64,000 nt of DNA from Marispirochaeta aestuarii (GTDB lineage: Bacteria; Spirochaetota; Spirochaetia; JC444; Marispirochaetaceae), in NCBI RefSeq assembly GCF_002087085.1, contig NZ_MWQY01000006.1:1-64000 (forward strand), given 5' to 3'. Both the position numbers and the translations under genes were made by a program. The notes beneath the pieces are model-generated. The model was given only the letters and a program-made list of their open reading frames with translations. It was not told the origin of the DNA and did no database searches. This document shows positions 54,347 to 63,338 of the stretch, one piece after another. The stretch's first letter is position 1; each line of letters opens with the position of its first letter.

Positions 54347-56392
54347 CTAGTCTGCAAGGGATTTGTAAACCAGGTTGTAGATCTTTTCTGTCTGTTCAAG
54401 CCCCCGGTTTGCCATCTCCGCACGGTACTCTTCGGCAGTAGGAACACGGCCTTCGCCGCCGGGGAGCTGTCCGCCGAAACCGAACTTCATAATGCGGTTT
54501 TCCCACTCTTCATGATACAGGGAAAAGGAGTTGAGGCTGAGGCTTTCCACCTGGTCTTCGCTCAGGGGAATAAGAGTCAGGGCCAGACGCCGCTCCGGCG
54601 GAACATCCGAGGTCAGGGAAGCCAGCGTCATGGGAGAGTCGAGAATCCGGTTGTGACCATTGGCATAGTGCTCGTTGCTGATCTGGGTCTCGATGGCAAT
54701 GGTCTGTTTTACATGGCCGATTCCCAGGGTTGCACCCAGGAAGCCGCGCATGAAGTTTGACCAGTTACCCTGGGTATACTGCAGGTTGTCCTCGTAGAAC
54801 TGGGGAATAAGCTTCGGTACCTGCTGGCCGCCGATGCTGGTGTATTCGTTCCAGTAGAGACCTTTGGGACCAAAGGTCATGACTTCCAGCCCTTCCTTGG
54901 AGAAGGGATAGTCCATAAGGAGCAGGGCCGCCTTCATGGTCTCGGGACTTACATCCTTTACAGCCGACCAGCCGCCTTCGTTCTTGACGGAGCGGTTGCT
55001 TTCCGAGAACTGTTCCAGGCCTTCGCCGAACCAGTCAGCCGCGGGGGGTACGACTGCCTCGAAGATGGTGCCGTACTCTGCCAGCTGTTCCGGCGGAATC
55101 AGGTCATGCAGAGAGACGGTGCTCGCCGCGTAATCGTAGCTCATGAAACCGTCGTTGTTCTGGAAACAATAGGTACGGAAGTTGTTGATGTTGCCCTTAG
55201 GCTGATCGAAGTCCTGCAGGACAAGACCTTCGCGATAGAGCTTGTTGAGGTTGTCCATGCCCATGTAGTACTCATCCGTCAGACGCAGGTCTTTCAGGGT
55301 GTTTTCTTTTGTTATGAGCCAGTGGTCAGCCCGGGAATCCAGTCCCCGGACACCCCAGATCTGTGCCAGGTTCCGCATACGCATATCGTTGTTCAGGTCC
55401 CGGATGTAGAAGACGATCAGGTCCTTGTCCTCCCCCGTCAGGTACTGGGGATTGGTCTTGATGGCCCGCATGAGAGCGACCAGTTCGTCCGCATCGTAAG
55501 CCGCATCGGAGCTGATAAACAGGTCGGAACGATTTTTGTACCCCGTCTTGTTATTCATATAGTTTGCATCAATGTAATCCCGCAGGGACTGGGCAAGAGT
55601 CCTGCCGTTCAGGGTACCCAGTTTGTTCTGGATATCGATGATGTTCTCTTTAATCGCGAAGCTCTTCACGTTGTCCTTCGATCCGACGGGAACCTTCTTG
55701 CCTCCACCGTAGTTACCGTAGAAGGAATCGTAGACAGGGGTAATAGTCCTGCCGGTATTGAAGGCCGGGGAGGGTTCATCGAGGATCTTCCGTACCCAGT
55801 CCAGACGCATAAGAAACATTCTTTCAAGACTGTTGATGTCGTCGAAATAGGGAGTCATGTAGATGTTGCCGTCCTGCTGGGTCAGCTGCATCTTGACCGA
55901 AGGGTTCTTGTCCAGGAAGGCTTTGAAGTTGGGCATCAGATCCCAGTGTTCGTTCAGAGGAACGAAGTAGCCCTGGACACCGTAGTCGCAAAGGGTTCTG
56001 GGGTGGCCCATATAGATATCCGAGGACTTGAAGCCCGTGGCCGCCGCCGCTTCCAGCAGCTCGTTCTCGTTGGAGCCCGATTTTGGCGTTGCATCTATGA
56101 TGTTGATGTTCAGGGCTTCCGCGATGTGCGAGTAGGTGGGAGAAAGATCACCCTTGTTGTAGGTTTTACCGTTGGGGGCCTCCCAGGGTGTGGACTCGTT
56201 GTAGGAGGGGAATCTCTGACCCCGGAAGGTCACGAAAATCCGTACATCCGCGCCGCCGCCGTCCAGAACGACGGATTCCGTCGCCTGCTCAGAAGAAGCC
56301 TGGGGAGCTTCTGCGCTCTCACCGCCGCCGCAGCCGATCATGAAGAATACAAGAACCGCAATTGCAAAAAGAGCAAAAAATCTTTTTTTCAT
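54347..56392 (-). CDS. Lipoprotein solute-binding protein, LipO-like, long form
   Basis: This 681-residue lipoprotein (lipobox FMIGC, C21) is the binding component of the LplB/LplC transporter encoded upstream. It looks like the LipO/YtcQ group that binds oligosaccharides: PVYDSFYGNYGGGKKVPV, then YEWNEY-like YWNEYTSIGGQQVPKL. At 681 residues it is longer than the usual 500-560. In this pectin/uronate operon its ligand is probably a (unsaturated) galacturonide or rhamnogalacturonide. It is the last gene, after a 75-bp gap with a hairpin. Confidence 0.88.
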   Translation of the reverse strand: MKKRFFALFAIAVLVFFMIGCGGGESAEAPQASSEQATESVVLDGGGADVRIFVTFRGQRFPSYNESTPWEAPNGKTYNKGDLSPTYSHIAEALNINIIDATPKSGSNENELLEAAAATGFKSSDIYMGHPRTLCDYGVQGYFVPLNEHWDLMPNFKAFLDKNPSVKMQLTQQDGNIYMTPYFDDINSLERMFLMRLDWVRKILDEPSPAFNTGRTITPVYDSFYGNYGGGKKVPVGSKDNVKSFAIKENIIDIQNKLGTLNGRTLAQSLRDYIDANYMNNKTGYKNRSDLFISSDAAYDADELVALMRAIKTNPQYLTGEDKDLIVFYIRDLNNDMRMRNLAQIWGVRGLDSRADHWLITKENTLKDLRLTDEYYMGMDNLNKLYREGLVLQDFDQPKGNINNFRTYCFQNNDGFMSYDYAASTVSLHDLIPPEQLAEYGTIFEAVVPPAADWFGEGLEQFSESNRSVKNEGGWSAVKDVSPETMKAALLLMDYPFSKEGLEVMTFGPKGLYWNEYTSIGGQQVPKLIPQFYEDNLQYTQGNWSNFMRGFLGATLGIGHVKQTIAIETQISNEHYANGHNRILDSPMTLASLTSDVPPERRLALTLIPLSEDQVESLSLNSFSLYHEEWENRIMKFGFGGQLPGGEGRVPTAEEYRAEMANRGLEQTEKIYNLVYKSLAD

Positions 56393-56416
56393 CCTGCGAT
56401 CTCCTTTTTATTTTTT

Positions 56417-56454
56417 CCGGAACAAGGCACATACATGCCTCATGAACGTTCCGG
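56417..56454 (-). other. Two-stem hairpin before the binding-protein gene
   Basis: CCGGAAC (56417-56423) pairs with GTTCCGG (56448-56454), and AGGCA (56425-56429) with TGCCT (56436-56440) inside it. No T tract follows on the minus strand. It lies 25 bp before the lipoprotein start and may set a processed 5' end that protects its message. Confidence 0.5.
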
Positions 56455-56467
56455 TTAGGTCCCGTTC

Positions 56468-56965
56468 TTAATGCCCGCGCCTTTTGTCCAGTACGCGGAC
56501 CAGCAGACGCCAAAGAAACTCGTATGTCAGGTAGAAGAGCCCAAAGAGGATCGGCTCCACCTGCAGCAGGACAGCCCCTTCAGTACCGGAAATGCGGGTA
56601 TACACACTGTTGATCCCCACGTAGCTGAGTACGACCAGGCCGACCAGCATCACGCCCGCCAGGATGTTCATCAGGGTTCCCAAAGGCCCCCGGCGTCTTA
56701 CGGTGAGCCAGGGATTCTCCGGCGGGTTTATCCTGGTCATGTCCCGCACCACCGGCGCAACAACATAGGAGTTCAGAAGCCCCAGAACAGCACCCATGGA
56801 AAAGATATGCACCGGGCTTCCCTGTAGCTCCGGTGCGGAACCGAAGCCCAGAAAAAAGTAGACCGCCCCGGCTATCCACCATTTGAAAAAGCCGACCTTG
56901 ATTCCCACAGGTATACGATAGAAAAAACCGCTGCCGTAGGGCTTCAACTCCTTATCCTTCATCAT
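56468..56965 (-). CDS. Small four-helix membrane protein D of the transporter operon
   Basis: 165 residues from MMKDKELKPYG, with helices at about 24-44, 50-70, 95-115 and 130-150 and a basic C-terminus (LLVRVLDKRRGH). The frame is open upstream to 57067, but that part overlaps the previous gene in an unlikely composition. It begins 10 bp after the stop of membrane protein C and is followed by the binding-protein gene. I do not recognise a family. Position in a carbohydrate ABC operon suggests an accessory part of the transporter. Confidence 0.75.
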   Translation of the reverse strand: MMKDKELKPYGSGFFYRIPVGIKVGFFKWWIAGAVYFFLGFGSAPELQGSPVHIFSMGAVLGLLNSYVVAPVVRDMTRINPPENPWLTVRRRGPLGTLMNILAGVMLVGLVVLSYVGINSVYTRISGTEGAVLLQVEPILFGLFYLTYEFLWRLLVRVLDKRRGH

Positions 56966-56975
56966 GTTCCATGAC

Positions 56976-57437
56976 CTACATGATGTACCTGTACAGGTCA
57001 TCCGACTTTCGGGAGACGATAACTTCAAAAACAAGGGCCAGCACCGCCGCGAGCATCCCTCCGGCAAAGAGGGCCAGGCTGTAATACATTTCCGGGATGG
57101 TAATCTCCGCTGTCAGCAAAGCCGTCTCCGTCAGGACCGCCTTCATATACAAAACACCGAAAAAGAACTCCACGCAGCTCACAAGGAGGGTACCGACGAT
57201 TGCCGCCGCTCCGGCTCCGGCGGAGAAGCCGTAACCGTTCAGGATGTTTATGGTGGAACTGAGAATAAAGGCCAGCAGATAAAATCCTACGATAACGGTG
57301 GTCATCTTTGTTATGGCCGCAATATGGACGGTAAGGAGGGCCACCTGAAGAAATCCGCTCAGCGCAAGGAGATTGCGGGGATACAGGTGAACCCGGCGGC
57401 GTTTCTTCTTTTTCTGCTTCCCTTGTACCTCAATCAT
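56976..57437 (-). CDS. Small four-helix membrane protein C of the transporter operon
   Basis: 153 residues. A very basic N-terminus (GKQKKKKRRRVH) suggests it starts inside the cell or binds an acidic partner. Four helices follow at about 22-42, 47-67, 78-100 and 118-142. It starts 12 bp after the ATPase gene. Not recognised as a known ABC subunit. Whether C and D share ancestry is unclear by eye. Confidence 0.75.
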   Translation of the reverse strand: MIEVQGKQKKKKRRRVHLYPRNLLALSGFLQVALLTVHIAAITKMTTVIVGFYLLAFILSSTINILNGYGFSAGAGAAAIVGTLLVSCVEFFFGVLYMKAVLTETALLTAEITIPEMYYSLALFAGGMLAAVLALVFEVIVSRKSDDLYRYIM

Positions 57438-57449
57438 AGAAAAATCCCC

Positions 57450-58547
<1,098 letters not shown>

Positions 58548-58559
58548 GTTCGCTACCAC

Positions 58560-59015
58560 CTATTCCTTTTCACGTGAAGTCCCCGTCTCCGCCGGAAACG
58601 GGTGTGTCCGGTTATACTCTTCAAGGGCCAGTCCGCGCCGCAACCCGACGATGCCGCTTAGCACAAGAAACACGCCGGAGATGATGACCGTTCCTCCGCT
58701 CCAGAGGGCCTGACTCGTCATTTCCATGTTCCACAGCACCAGGGGATGCCAGAAAACCTTGAGGATTATCAGAGCTCCCAGGAGAATAATGTTCCTGCTC
58801 GCCTTGACGCTGTAGTTGCGCGCTCCTTCAATGCCGAGAAAAAGTCCCATAAAGATTGCCAGGCTTATGAGGATCTCAATCCCCAGACTCATGGTTTTGG
58901 GAATGTAATCCAGGGTGTTGGCAATATAGATGCAGTAAAAGAGGAAGCTTAAAAGTCCGATATTGTAGGACTTCTGGTTCTGTTGATACCGCATGCGATC
59001 TACCCGGGTATTCAT
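58560..59015 (-). CDS. Small four-helix membrane protein B of the transporter operon
   Basis: 151 residues with helices at about 17-37, 42-62, 73-93 and 105-125 and a charged C-terminus. It overlaps membrane protein A by 4 bp and ends directly at the ATPase gene, whose ribosome site covers its stop codon. Translation of A, B and the ATPase is therefore coupled. Not recognised as a known family. Confidence 0.78.
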   Translation of the reverse strand: MNTRVDRMRYQQNQKSYNIGLLSFLFYCIYIANTLDYIPKTMSLGIEILISLAIFMGLFLGIEGARNYSVKASRNIILLGALIILKVFWHPLVLWNMEMTSQALWSGGTVIISGVFLVLSGIVGLRRGLALEEYNRTHPFPAETGTSREKE

Positions 59016-59536
59016 GAATCAGCCCCCTTTAGTCCGGCAATAGCCCGTGCCGTCAGCATTGCCAGGAACTGTCCCGAAATCAGAAGGTTCAGGATGAAGA
59101 TGACGAAACCAAAGCTGAAAACCGTGGTGGTGGCCTCGTAATCGGGGTAATAGATCCTGACATCCTCCACGTTCACCTGCAGGTAGGCTTCCCGAAAGGA
59201 CGGCATCCGCCACAGGCTGTACAGGGAAAGGACAATCATGCACAGGGCAAGGAGGGCCGCCAGGGCAAACTGAAAACGGCCGAAACTGTTCCAGAGCCTG
59301 AATCCGCTCATTCTCAGGACCGCAAGCACAACAATAGCGGCCAGGGAGAAATCAAAGAGGAGGCGGACATAGGCCTGGAAGCGGTCGTAGAGTTCCTTGT
59401 CCACCCCCCGGATCTGCACAAGGTTGGTGAAAAAGCCCAGGGAATAGAAGGCGAGGATAAAGACCATGGCGCCGAAAGCGGGGGAAATGATCCTTGGAAC
59501 CAGGCCGTCGGGTATGCGCCGCTCTGCCAGACTCAT
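59012..59536 (-). CDS. Small four-helix membrane protein A of the transporter operon
   Basis: 174 residues with helices at about 17-38, 57-77, 86-108 and 138-162. The loop before the last helix is acidic and aromatic (VNVEDVRIYYPDYEATTT) and may face the outside. It overlaps the LplC-type permease gene by 4 bp at its start and protein B by 4 bp at its end. No match to a known transporter subunit comes to mind. Confidence 0.78.
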   Translation of the reverse strand: MSLAERRIPDGLVPRIISPAFGAMVFILAFYSLGFFTNLVQIRGVDKELYDRFQAYVRLLFDFSLAAIVVLAVLRMSGFRLWNSFGRFQFALAALLALCMIVLSLYSLWRMPSFREAYLQVNVEDVRIYYPDYEATTTVFSFGFVIFILNLLISGQFLAMLTARAIAGLKGADS

Positions 59537-60399
59537 CCCTTGACCCCCCCGACGTTGACGCCTTTGACGAAGTATTTCTGCAGATGAGGATAAGCGGCGA
59601 TAACGACCACCAGAGAGAGGACCAGCATTCCGTAGATGATGGCCTCCACCGAAAAATCCAGGGCAACGCCTCCTACCTCCTCCTCGAGTACCTCCAGAGA
59701 TTCGGTCTTTATACGCAGATAGACCTGCAGGGGCATATCGCTGGCATCGTGGAGCAGCATACGTGTCCAGAAATACCCGTTCCAGCGCCCCATCCCCACA
59801 AAGAGGGTAACCGTGGCAATGGCTGCCTTGGACATGGGAATGAACACTTTGGTCAGGATCCGGAAGTCGTCGGCGCCGTCAACAATGGCGGCCTCTTCTA
59901 TCTCCGAAGGAAGGCTCTCAAAGTAGTTCCGCAGCAGCAGGATGTTGAAGGCCTGTACACCGAAGGCAACGATGATGCCCCAGCGGTTATCCACCCCCAG
60001 TCTGACATAGTTGATGTAGGTGGGAATCATGCCGGCGTTGAACCACATGGTAAAGACGACCAGAAAGTTCAGCTGTCGCCGGAACAGGAGCCTCCGCTTT
60101 GCCAGCGCATAAGCCCCGGGGATGCAGATTGCCATGCCGTAAAGGGTACCGATAAAGGTGTAAAAGATGGTATTGGAGTAGGTTATCCAGAAGGTCTTGT
60201 CGTTGAAGATAAACTCGTAGGCCCCGAAGGTGATCTCTTTGGGCCAGAGGATTACTTCTCCCCGCTCATAGGGTATCCTTCCGCTGATGGATGCGGAAAC
60301 GGTATACACAAAGGGATATATTGCAAGGATCGCGAAAACCCCTACCAGTACATAGGCGAGGACCGTGAAAATGGCTTCGGTCCGGTCAAGTCGTTTCAT
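59533..60399 (-). CDS. Oligosaccharide ABC permease, LplC/YtcP type
   Basis: This 288-residue permease has six helices. The EAA loop is IEEAAIVDGADDFRILTKVF (about 178-197), and the typical ending VKGVNVGGVKG of LplC proteins is present. It forms the membrane pore with the LplB-type protein encoded 49 bp upstream, taking in pectin-derived oligosaccharides by context. Confident at family level. Confidence 0.94.
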   Translation of the reverse strand: MKRLDRTEAIFTVLAYVLVGVFAILAIYPFVYTVSASISGRIPYERGEVILWPKEITFGAYEFIFNDKTFWITYSNTIFYTFIGTLYGMAICIPGAYALAKRRLLFRRQLNFLVVFTMWFNAGMIPTYINYVRLGVDNRWGIIVAFGVQAFNILLLRNYFESLPSEIEEAAIVDGADDFRILTKVFIPMSKAAIATVTLFVGMGRWNGYFWTRMLLHDASDMPLQVYLRIKTESLEVLEEEVGGVALDFSVEAIIYGMLVLSLVVVIAAYPHLQKYFVKGVNVGGVKG

Positions 60400-60448
60400 T
60401 CACAACCTCATCTCTATCCATGTTGTTCACCCGCTGCTCCTCCTGCTC

Positions 60449-61456
60449 CTAAAACACGGAGGTGTCCGAAATCTTGCGGCTGATATAGTTGGCCCCCAGC
60501 ACCAGCACCATGGCAATAAGGGCTTCGAAAAGACCGGCGGCGGTGGCCAGGGAGGGGCTGGTTGCCAGGGCCCCGGCCATTCTGCCTCCCACGCCGCCCA
60601 TACCGGTTCTGAACACGTAGGTCGCCAGTACATCCGAGGTTTCGTAGGTTGCCGGGTTGTACAGAAGCAGAACCTTTTCGAAACCCACCTGCAGCATCTG
60701 CCCGATACGCAGGATCAGCATTATGGTAAGGGTTGTGGCGATGCCCGGCAGGGTCACATGGCGGATCTGGTCCAGCTTTGTTGCGCCGTCCACTCTGGCG
60801 GCCTCGTAGTTGCTGGGGGGAATCCCCATGATGGCCGCGAAATAGACGATGGAACCGTATCCCGCCTTTATCCAGATATCCGAAACAATGTAGACACTCC
60901 GGAAATATGCGGGCTCGAACATGAGTTTCGTCTGCTCCGATATAAGTCCCAGAGCCTGCAGGACCCGGGTCACCAGTCCCACCGACCCGTGGCTGTTGGA
61001 GGTTATCAGGATTATCAGAGTGGTGATGATTACCTCGGAGATGAAGTTGGGCATGTACGACAGCGTCTGGGCCGCCGTCCGGTAAACAACGCTCCGTATC
61101 TCGCTGAAAAGCAGGGCCAGAATAATGGGCACCGGAAAGGCGAAGAGCAGTCCGTATATATTCAGCATGAAGGTGTTCCGGAAAGCCCGCCAGAACTCTC
61201 CGCTTCCGGCGCCGAAGAACAGCTCCCTGAAGTAATAAAAGCCGGCGAATTCGCTGCCCATTACCCCTTCGGTTACCTTGTAGCGTTTGAAGGCCACCAG
61301 GATTCCCCCCATGGGGAGGTAGCGCCACAGAAAAAAGAAGGCCACCATTGGAAGGAGCAGCACATAGAGCTGCCAGTCCTTGATAATGGTCGCGAGTACG
61401 CCCTTCTGCCTTCGCTCAAGTTCCTGCAAGCTGTGCGTTTTACCGAAAAAACCCAT
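60449..61456 (-). CDS. Oligosaccharide ABC permease, LplB/YteP type
   Basis: This 335-residue permease has six helices after a charged cytoplasmic N-terminus (about 1-28). LplB marks are LPMVAFFFLWRYLPMGGILV, SYMPNFISEVIITTLIIL, and the EAA loop NYEAARVDGATKLDQIRHVT. It follows kduI by 30 bp. Homologues in Bacillus (YteP/YtcP/YtcQ) import rhamnogalacturonan fragments, which agrees with the kduI and GH105 context. Confidence 0.94.
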   Translation of the reverse strand: MGFFGKTHSLQELERRQKGVLATIIKDWQLYVLLLPMVAFFFLWRYLPMGGILVAFKRYKVTEGVMGSEFAGFYYFRELFFGAGSGEFWRAFRNTFMLNIYGLLFAFPVPIILALLFSEIRSVVYRTAAQTLSYMPNFISEVIITTLIILITSNSHGSVGLVTRVLQALGLISEQTKLMFEPAYFRSVYIVSDIWIKAGYGSIVYFAAIMGIPPSNYEAARVDGATKLDQIRHVTLPGIATTLTIMLILRIGQMLQVGFEKVLLLYNPATYETSDVLATYVFRTGMGGVGGRMAGALATSPSLATAAGLFEALIAMVLVLGANYISRKISDTSVF

Positions 61457-61486
61457 TGTCCTGATCTCCTGTCCTTGTATGGGCTC

Positions 61487-62320
61487 TCAGGCCATGTCGT
61501 CCATGGACGCCCCGTCCATGTCGTCGAAGGTCTGATTCTCCCCCACCATCCCCCATATAAAGGTATAGTTACCCGTTCCCACCCCGGAGTGGATCGACCA
61601 GCTTGGGGAGATTACCGCCTCCTCGTTGCGCACCAGGATGTGCCGGGTCTCCCTGGGTTCCCCCATGAGGTGAAAAACGGCCTGATCCGGATCGAGCTCG
61701 AAATAGAAATAGACCTCCATACGCCGTTCATGGGTATGGGCGGGCATGGTGTTCCAGACATTGCCTTTTGCAAGTTCCGTATACCCCATAACCAGCTGGC
61801 AGGAGGGAAGTACAGCAGGGTGTATAAGCTGCCGGATTACCCGCCGGTTGCAGTTTTCGTCGGAGCCGAGGTGAAGTTCCCGGGCCTTCCCCCTGGGCAC
61901 AGCTTGAGTATCGTAGCGCTTGTGGGCGGTTCCGCTGAGACAGTAGAATTTGGCGGGATCGGCGGAATCCCGGCTGGAAAAGGAGATTTCCCGGCTGCCC
62001 ATTCCGGCATAGAGTCCGTCCTTGCAGTCCAGGGAATAGTCGGTACCGTCGATACGTATCGTTCCCGGTCCCCCGACATTGATTACCCCCAGCTCCCGGC
62101 GTTCGAGGAAATAGTCGACCCCGAATACCCCCCGGTCTGTCTTCAGCTCCAGGGACTCATTGAAAGGCATGATCCCGCAGATAACGATGCGGTCTATATG
62201 GCTGTAGACCATTTTCAGGCTGCCGGGAACAAAAAGATTCTGAACAAGAAACTCCCTGCGCAGGCCTTCGGTATCGAGAACTTTGCCGTGTCCGGGGTGC
62301 ATAGGATGCCGTATTTCCAT
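61487..62320 (-). CDS. kduI: 5-keto-4-deoxyuronate isomerase
   Basis: This 277-residue enzyme converts 5-keto-4-deoxyuronate to 3-deoxy-D-glycero-2,5-hexodiulosonate in pectin breakdown. The cupin metal site is intact: MPAHTHERRMEVYFYF supplies two His and a Glu, and the fourth ligand is the His in SWSIHSGVGT. RHPMHPGHGK-type start and GIMPFNESLEL also fit. Length matches the E. coli enzyme. First gene of the transporter operon, with an IclR-type operator and a good promoter upstream. The next enzyme, KduD, is not in the window, although the distant SDR at 36-37 kb could be considered. Confidence 0.96.
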   Translation of the reverse strand: MEIRHPMHPGHGKVLDTEGLRREFLVQNLFVPGSLKMVYSHIDRIVICGIMPFNESLELKTDRGVFGVDYFLERRELGVINVGGPGTIRIDGTDYSLDCKDGLYAGMGSREISFSSRDSADPAKFYCLSGTAHKRYDTQAVPRGKARELHLGSDENCNRRVIRQLIHPAVLPSCQLVMGYTELAKGNVWNTMPAHTHERRMEVYFYFELDPDQAVFHLMGEPRETRHILVRNEEAVISPSWSIHSGVGTGNYTFIWGMVGENQTFDDMDGASMDDMA

Positions 62321-62338
62321 GAATCACCGCTCTCCAAG

Positions 62339-62406
62339 TTTCACATCGTGAAATCTTGTTTCATCTTTTTTCACAATAATTCTACCATAGATTTCCGGCG
62401 GGTCAA
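62339..62406 (-). promoter_or_regulatory. Promoter and IclR-type operators of the kduI operon
   Basis: On the minus strand TTGACC (62406-62401) and TAGAAT (62384-62379) are 16 bp apart. Downstream of the -10 lie GTTTCAT (62358-62364, plus strand) and the perfect TTTCAC-ATC-GTGAAA palindrome (62339-62353). A repressor there would block the start of transcription. Confidence 0.65.
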
Positions 62407-62457
62407 CAAAAAGTTTCACATTATGGTATCTTTTTCCTCTAAGAGGAACAAAGAGCC

Positions 62458-63267
62458 CTAAACCGCGACGATTTCAACCTCGTCGGTATCGTAGCCCAGA
62501 CGGGCTGAGATTTTCAGGGCGGTTTGACGGACCAGGGAACCGAGTTCATCCATGGAATAGCGGGTCTGATGAGGGCTCCAGGCTGTGCTGATTGCGGCAA
62601 TAACCTTGTTCCGGTAATCGTAGATCGGAGCGGCCACACAGCTGGTATTGTACTCCCACTCCTCGTCGTCCAGGCTGTATCCCTGGTCGCGGTACTTCCG
62701 TATAAGACTCAAGAGTTCCGGGACCTCTGTCACGGTTTTCTCGGTCCGCTTTACGCGTTCCTCTCCTTCCAGAATTCGCTGAAGGGAATCTTCGGGTTCG
62801 TCGAAGAGCAGAGCTTTGCCGATGGCGGTACAGTGAAAGGGACGGCGCATGCCGATTATCGCGAAGCGATGGGTACTGTCGAACTTTTCGATCTTGTCTA
62901 TGTAGACGACCTCGCCGTCCTTGCGGATGGCGAGAAAAACAACCTGCCCCAGCAGATTGGCGAGCTCCCGCATGTAGTACTCCGCCTCGGTCTTGAGCTC
63001 GATGCGGTTAAGGTACATTCCGGACATGTGTACAAAACCGAGTCCCAGGCGGTAGCAGTTGGTCCGGGGGGCTTTTTCCACGTAGTGCCGGCCCAGGAGC
63101 CCCGCAAGAAGCCGGTGAACCGTGCTCTTATGAAGATCCAGCCTGTTGGAAATCTCCGTCAGGGTAAAGCCCTGGGGATCCCGGGACAGAAGCTCCAGGA
63201 TATCGAAGGCCCGCTCGATGGACTGTACAGCCCCTTTTTTCCGGGAATTTTCAGAACTCTGTTTCAT
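62458..63267 (-). CDS. IclR-family regulator (KdgR-like)
   Basis: This 269-residue regulator has a winged-helix domain (about 12-75; FTLTEISNRLDLHKSTVHRLL) and an IclR effector domain with GMRRPFHCTAIGKALLF and the conserved cysteine region YNTSCVAAPIYDYRNKVIAAIS. It lies directly upstream of kduI on the same strand, so it is probably a KdgR-like repressor that responds to a ketodeoxyuronate. The start codon lies inside a 27-bp palindrome and no ribosome site precedes it, so the mRNA may be leaderless. Confidence 0.9.
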   Translation of the reverse strand: MKQSSENSRKKGAVQSIERAFDILELLSRDPQGFTLTEISNRLDLHKSTVHRLLAGLLGRHYVEKAPRTNCYRLGLGFVHMSGMYLNRIELKTEAEYYMRELANLLGQVVFLAIRKDGEVVYIDKIEKFDSTHRFAIIGMRRPFHCTAIGKALLFDEPEDSLQRILEGEERVKRTEKTVTEVPELLSLIRKYRDQGYSLDDEEWEYNTSCVAAPIYDYRNKVIAAISTAWSPHQTRYSMDELGSLVRQTALKISARLGYDTDEVEIVAV

Positions 63268-63282
63268 ACTATGAAACAGAGT
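63256..63282. promoter_or_regulatory. 27-bp perfect palindrome over the iclR start codon
   Basis: Arms ACTCTGTTTCAT (63256-63267) and ATGAAACAGAGT (63271-63282) flank an ACT centre without mismatch. The iclR ATG is the complement of 63265-63267. On the minus strand a TACTCT -10-like box overlaps the right arm (63284-63279), with TTGCAA 17 bp further upstream. It is very probably the autoregulatory operator. Confidence 0.8.
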
Positions 63283-63338
63283 ATCTGATTATTCGGTAAA
63301 TTGCAACAGAAATCGTATAGGGAGCTCAGACAGGGTGA

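Noticed and set aside
55106-56458. 450-codon plus-strand open frame
   Set aside because: Antisense to the LipO-like lipoprotein gene; low-complexity translation and no ribosome site.
62434-62448. Terminator between iclR and kduI
   Set aside because: TTCCTCT-A-AGAGGAA can pair, but on the minus strand it is followed by A residues, not T; it may be a minor operator or chance.
60365-62461. 698-codon plus-strand open frame
   Set aside because: It lies antisense to kduI, LplB and part of LplC, all with clear families. Long antisense frames are a by-product of the GC-rich codon use; the translation has no recognisable domain.
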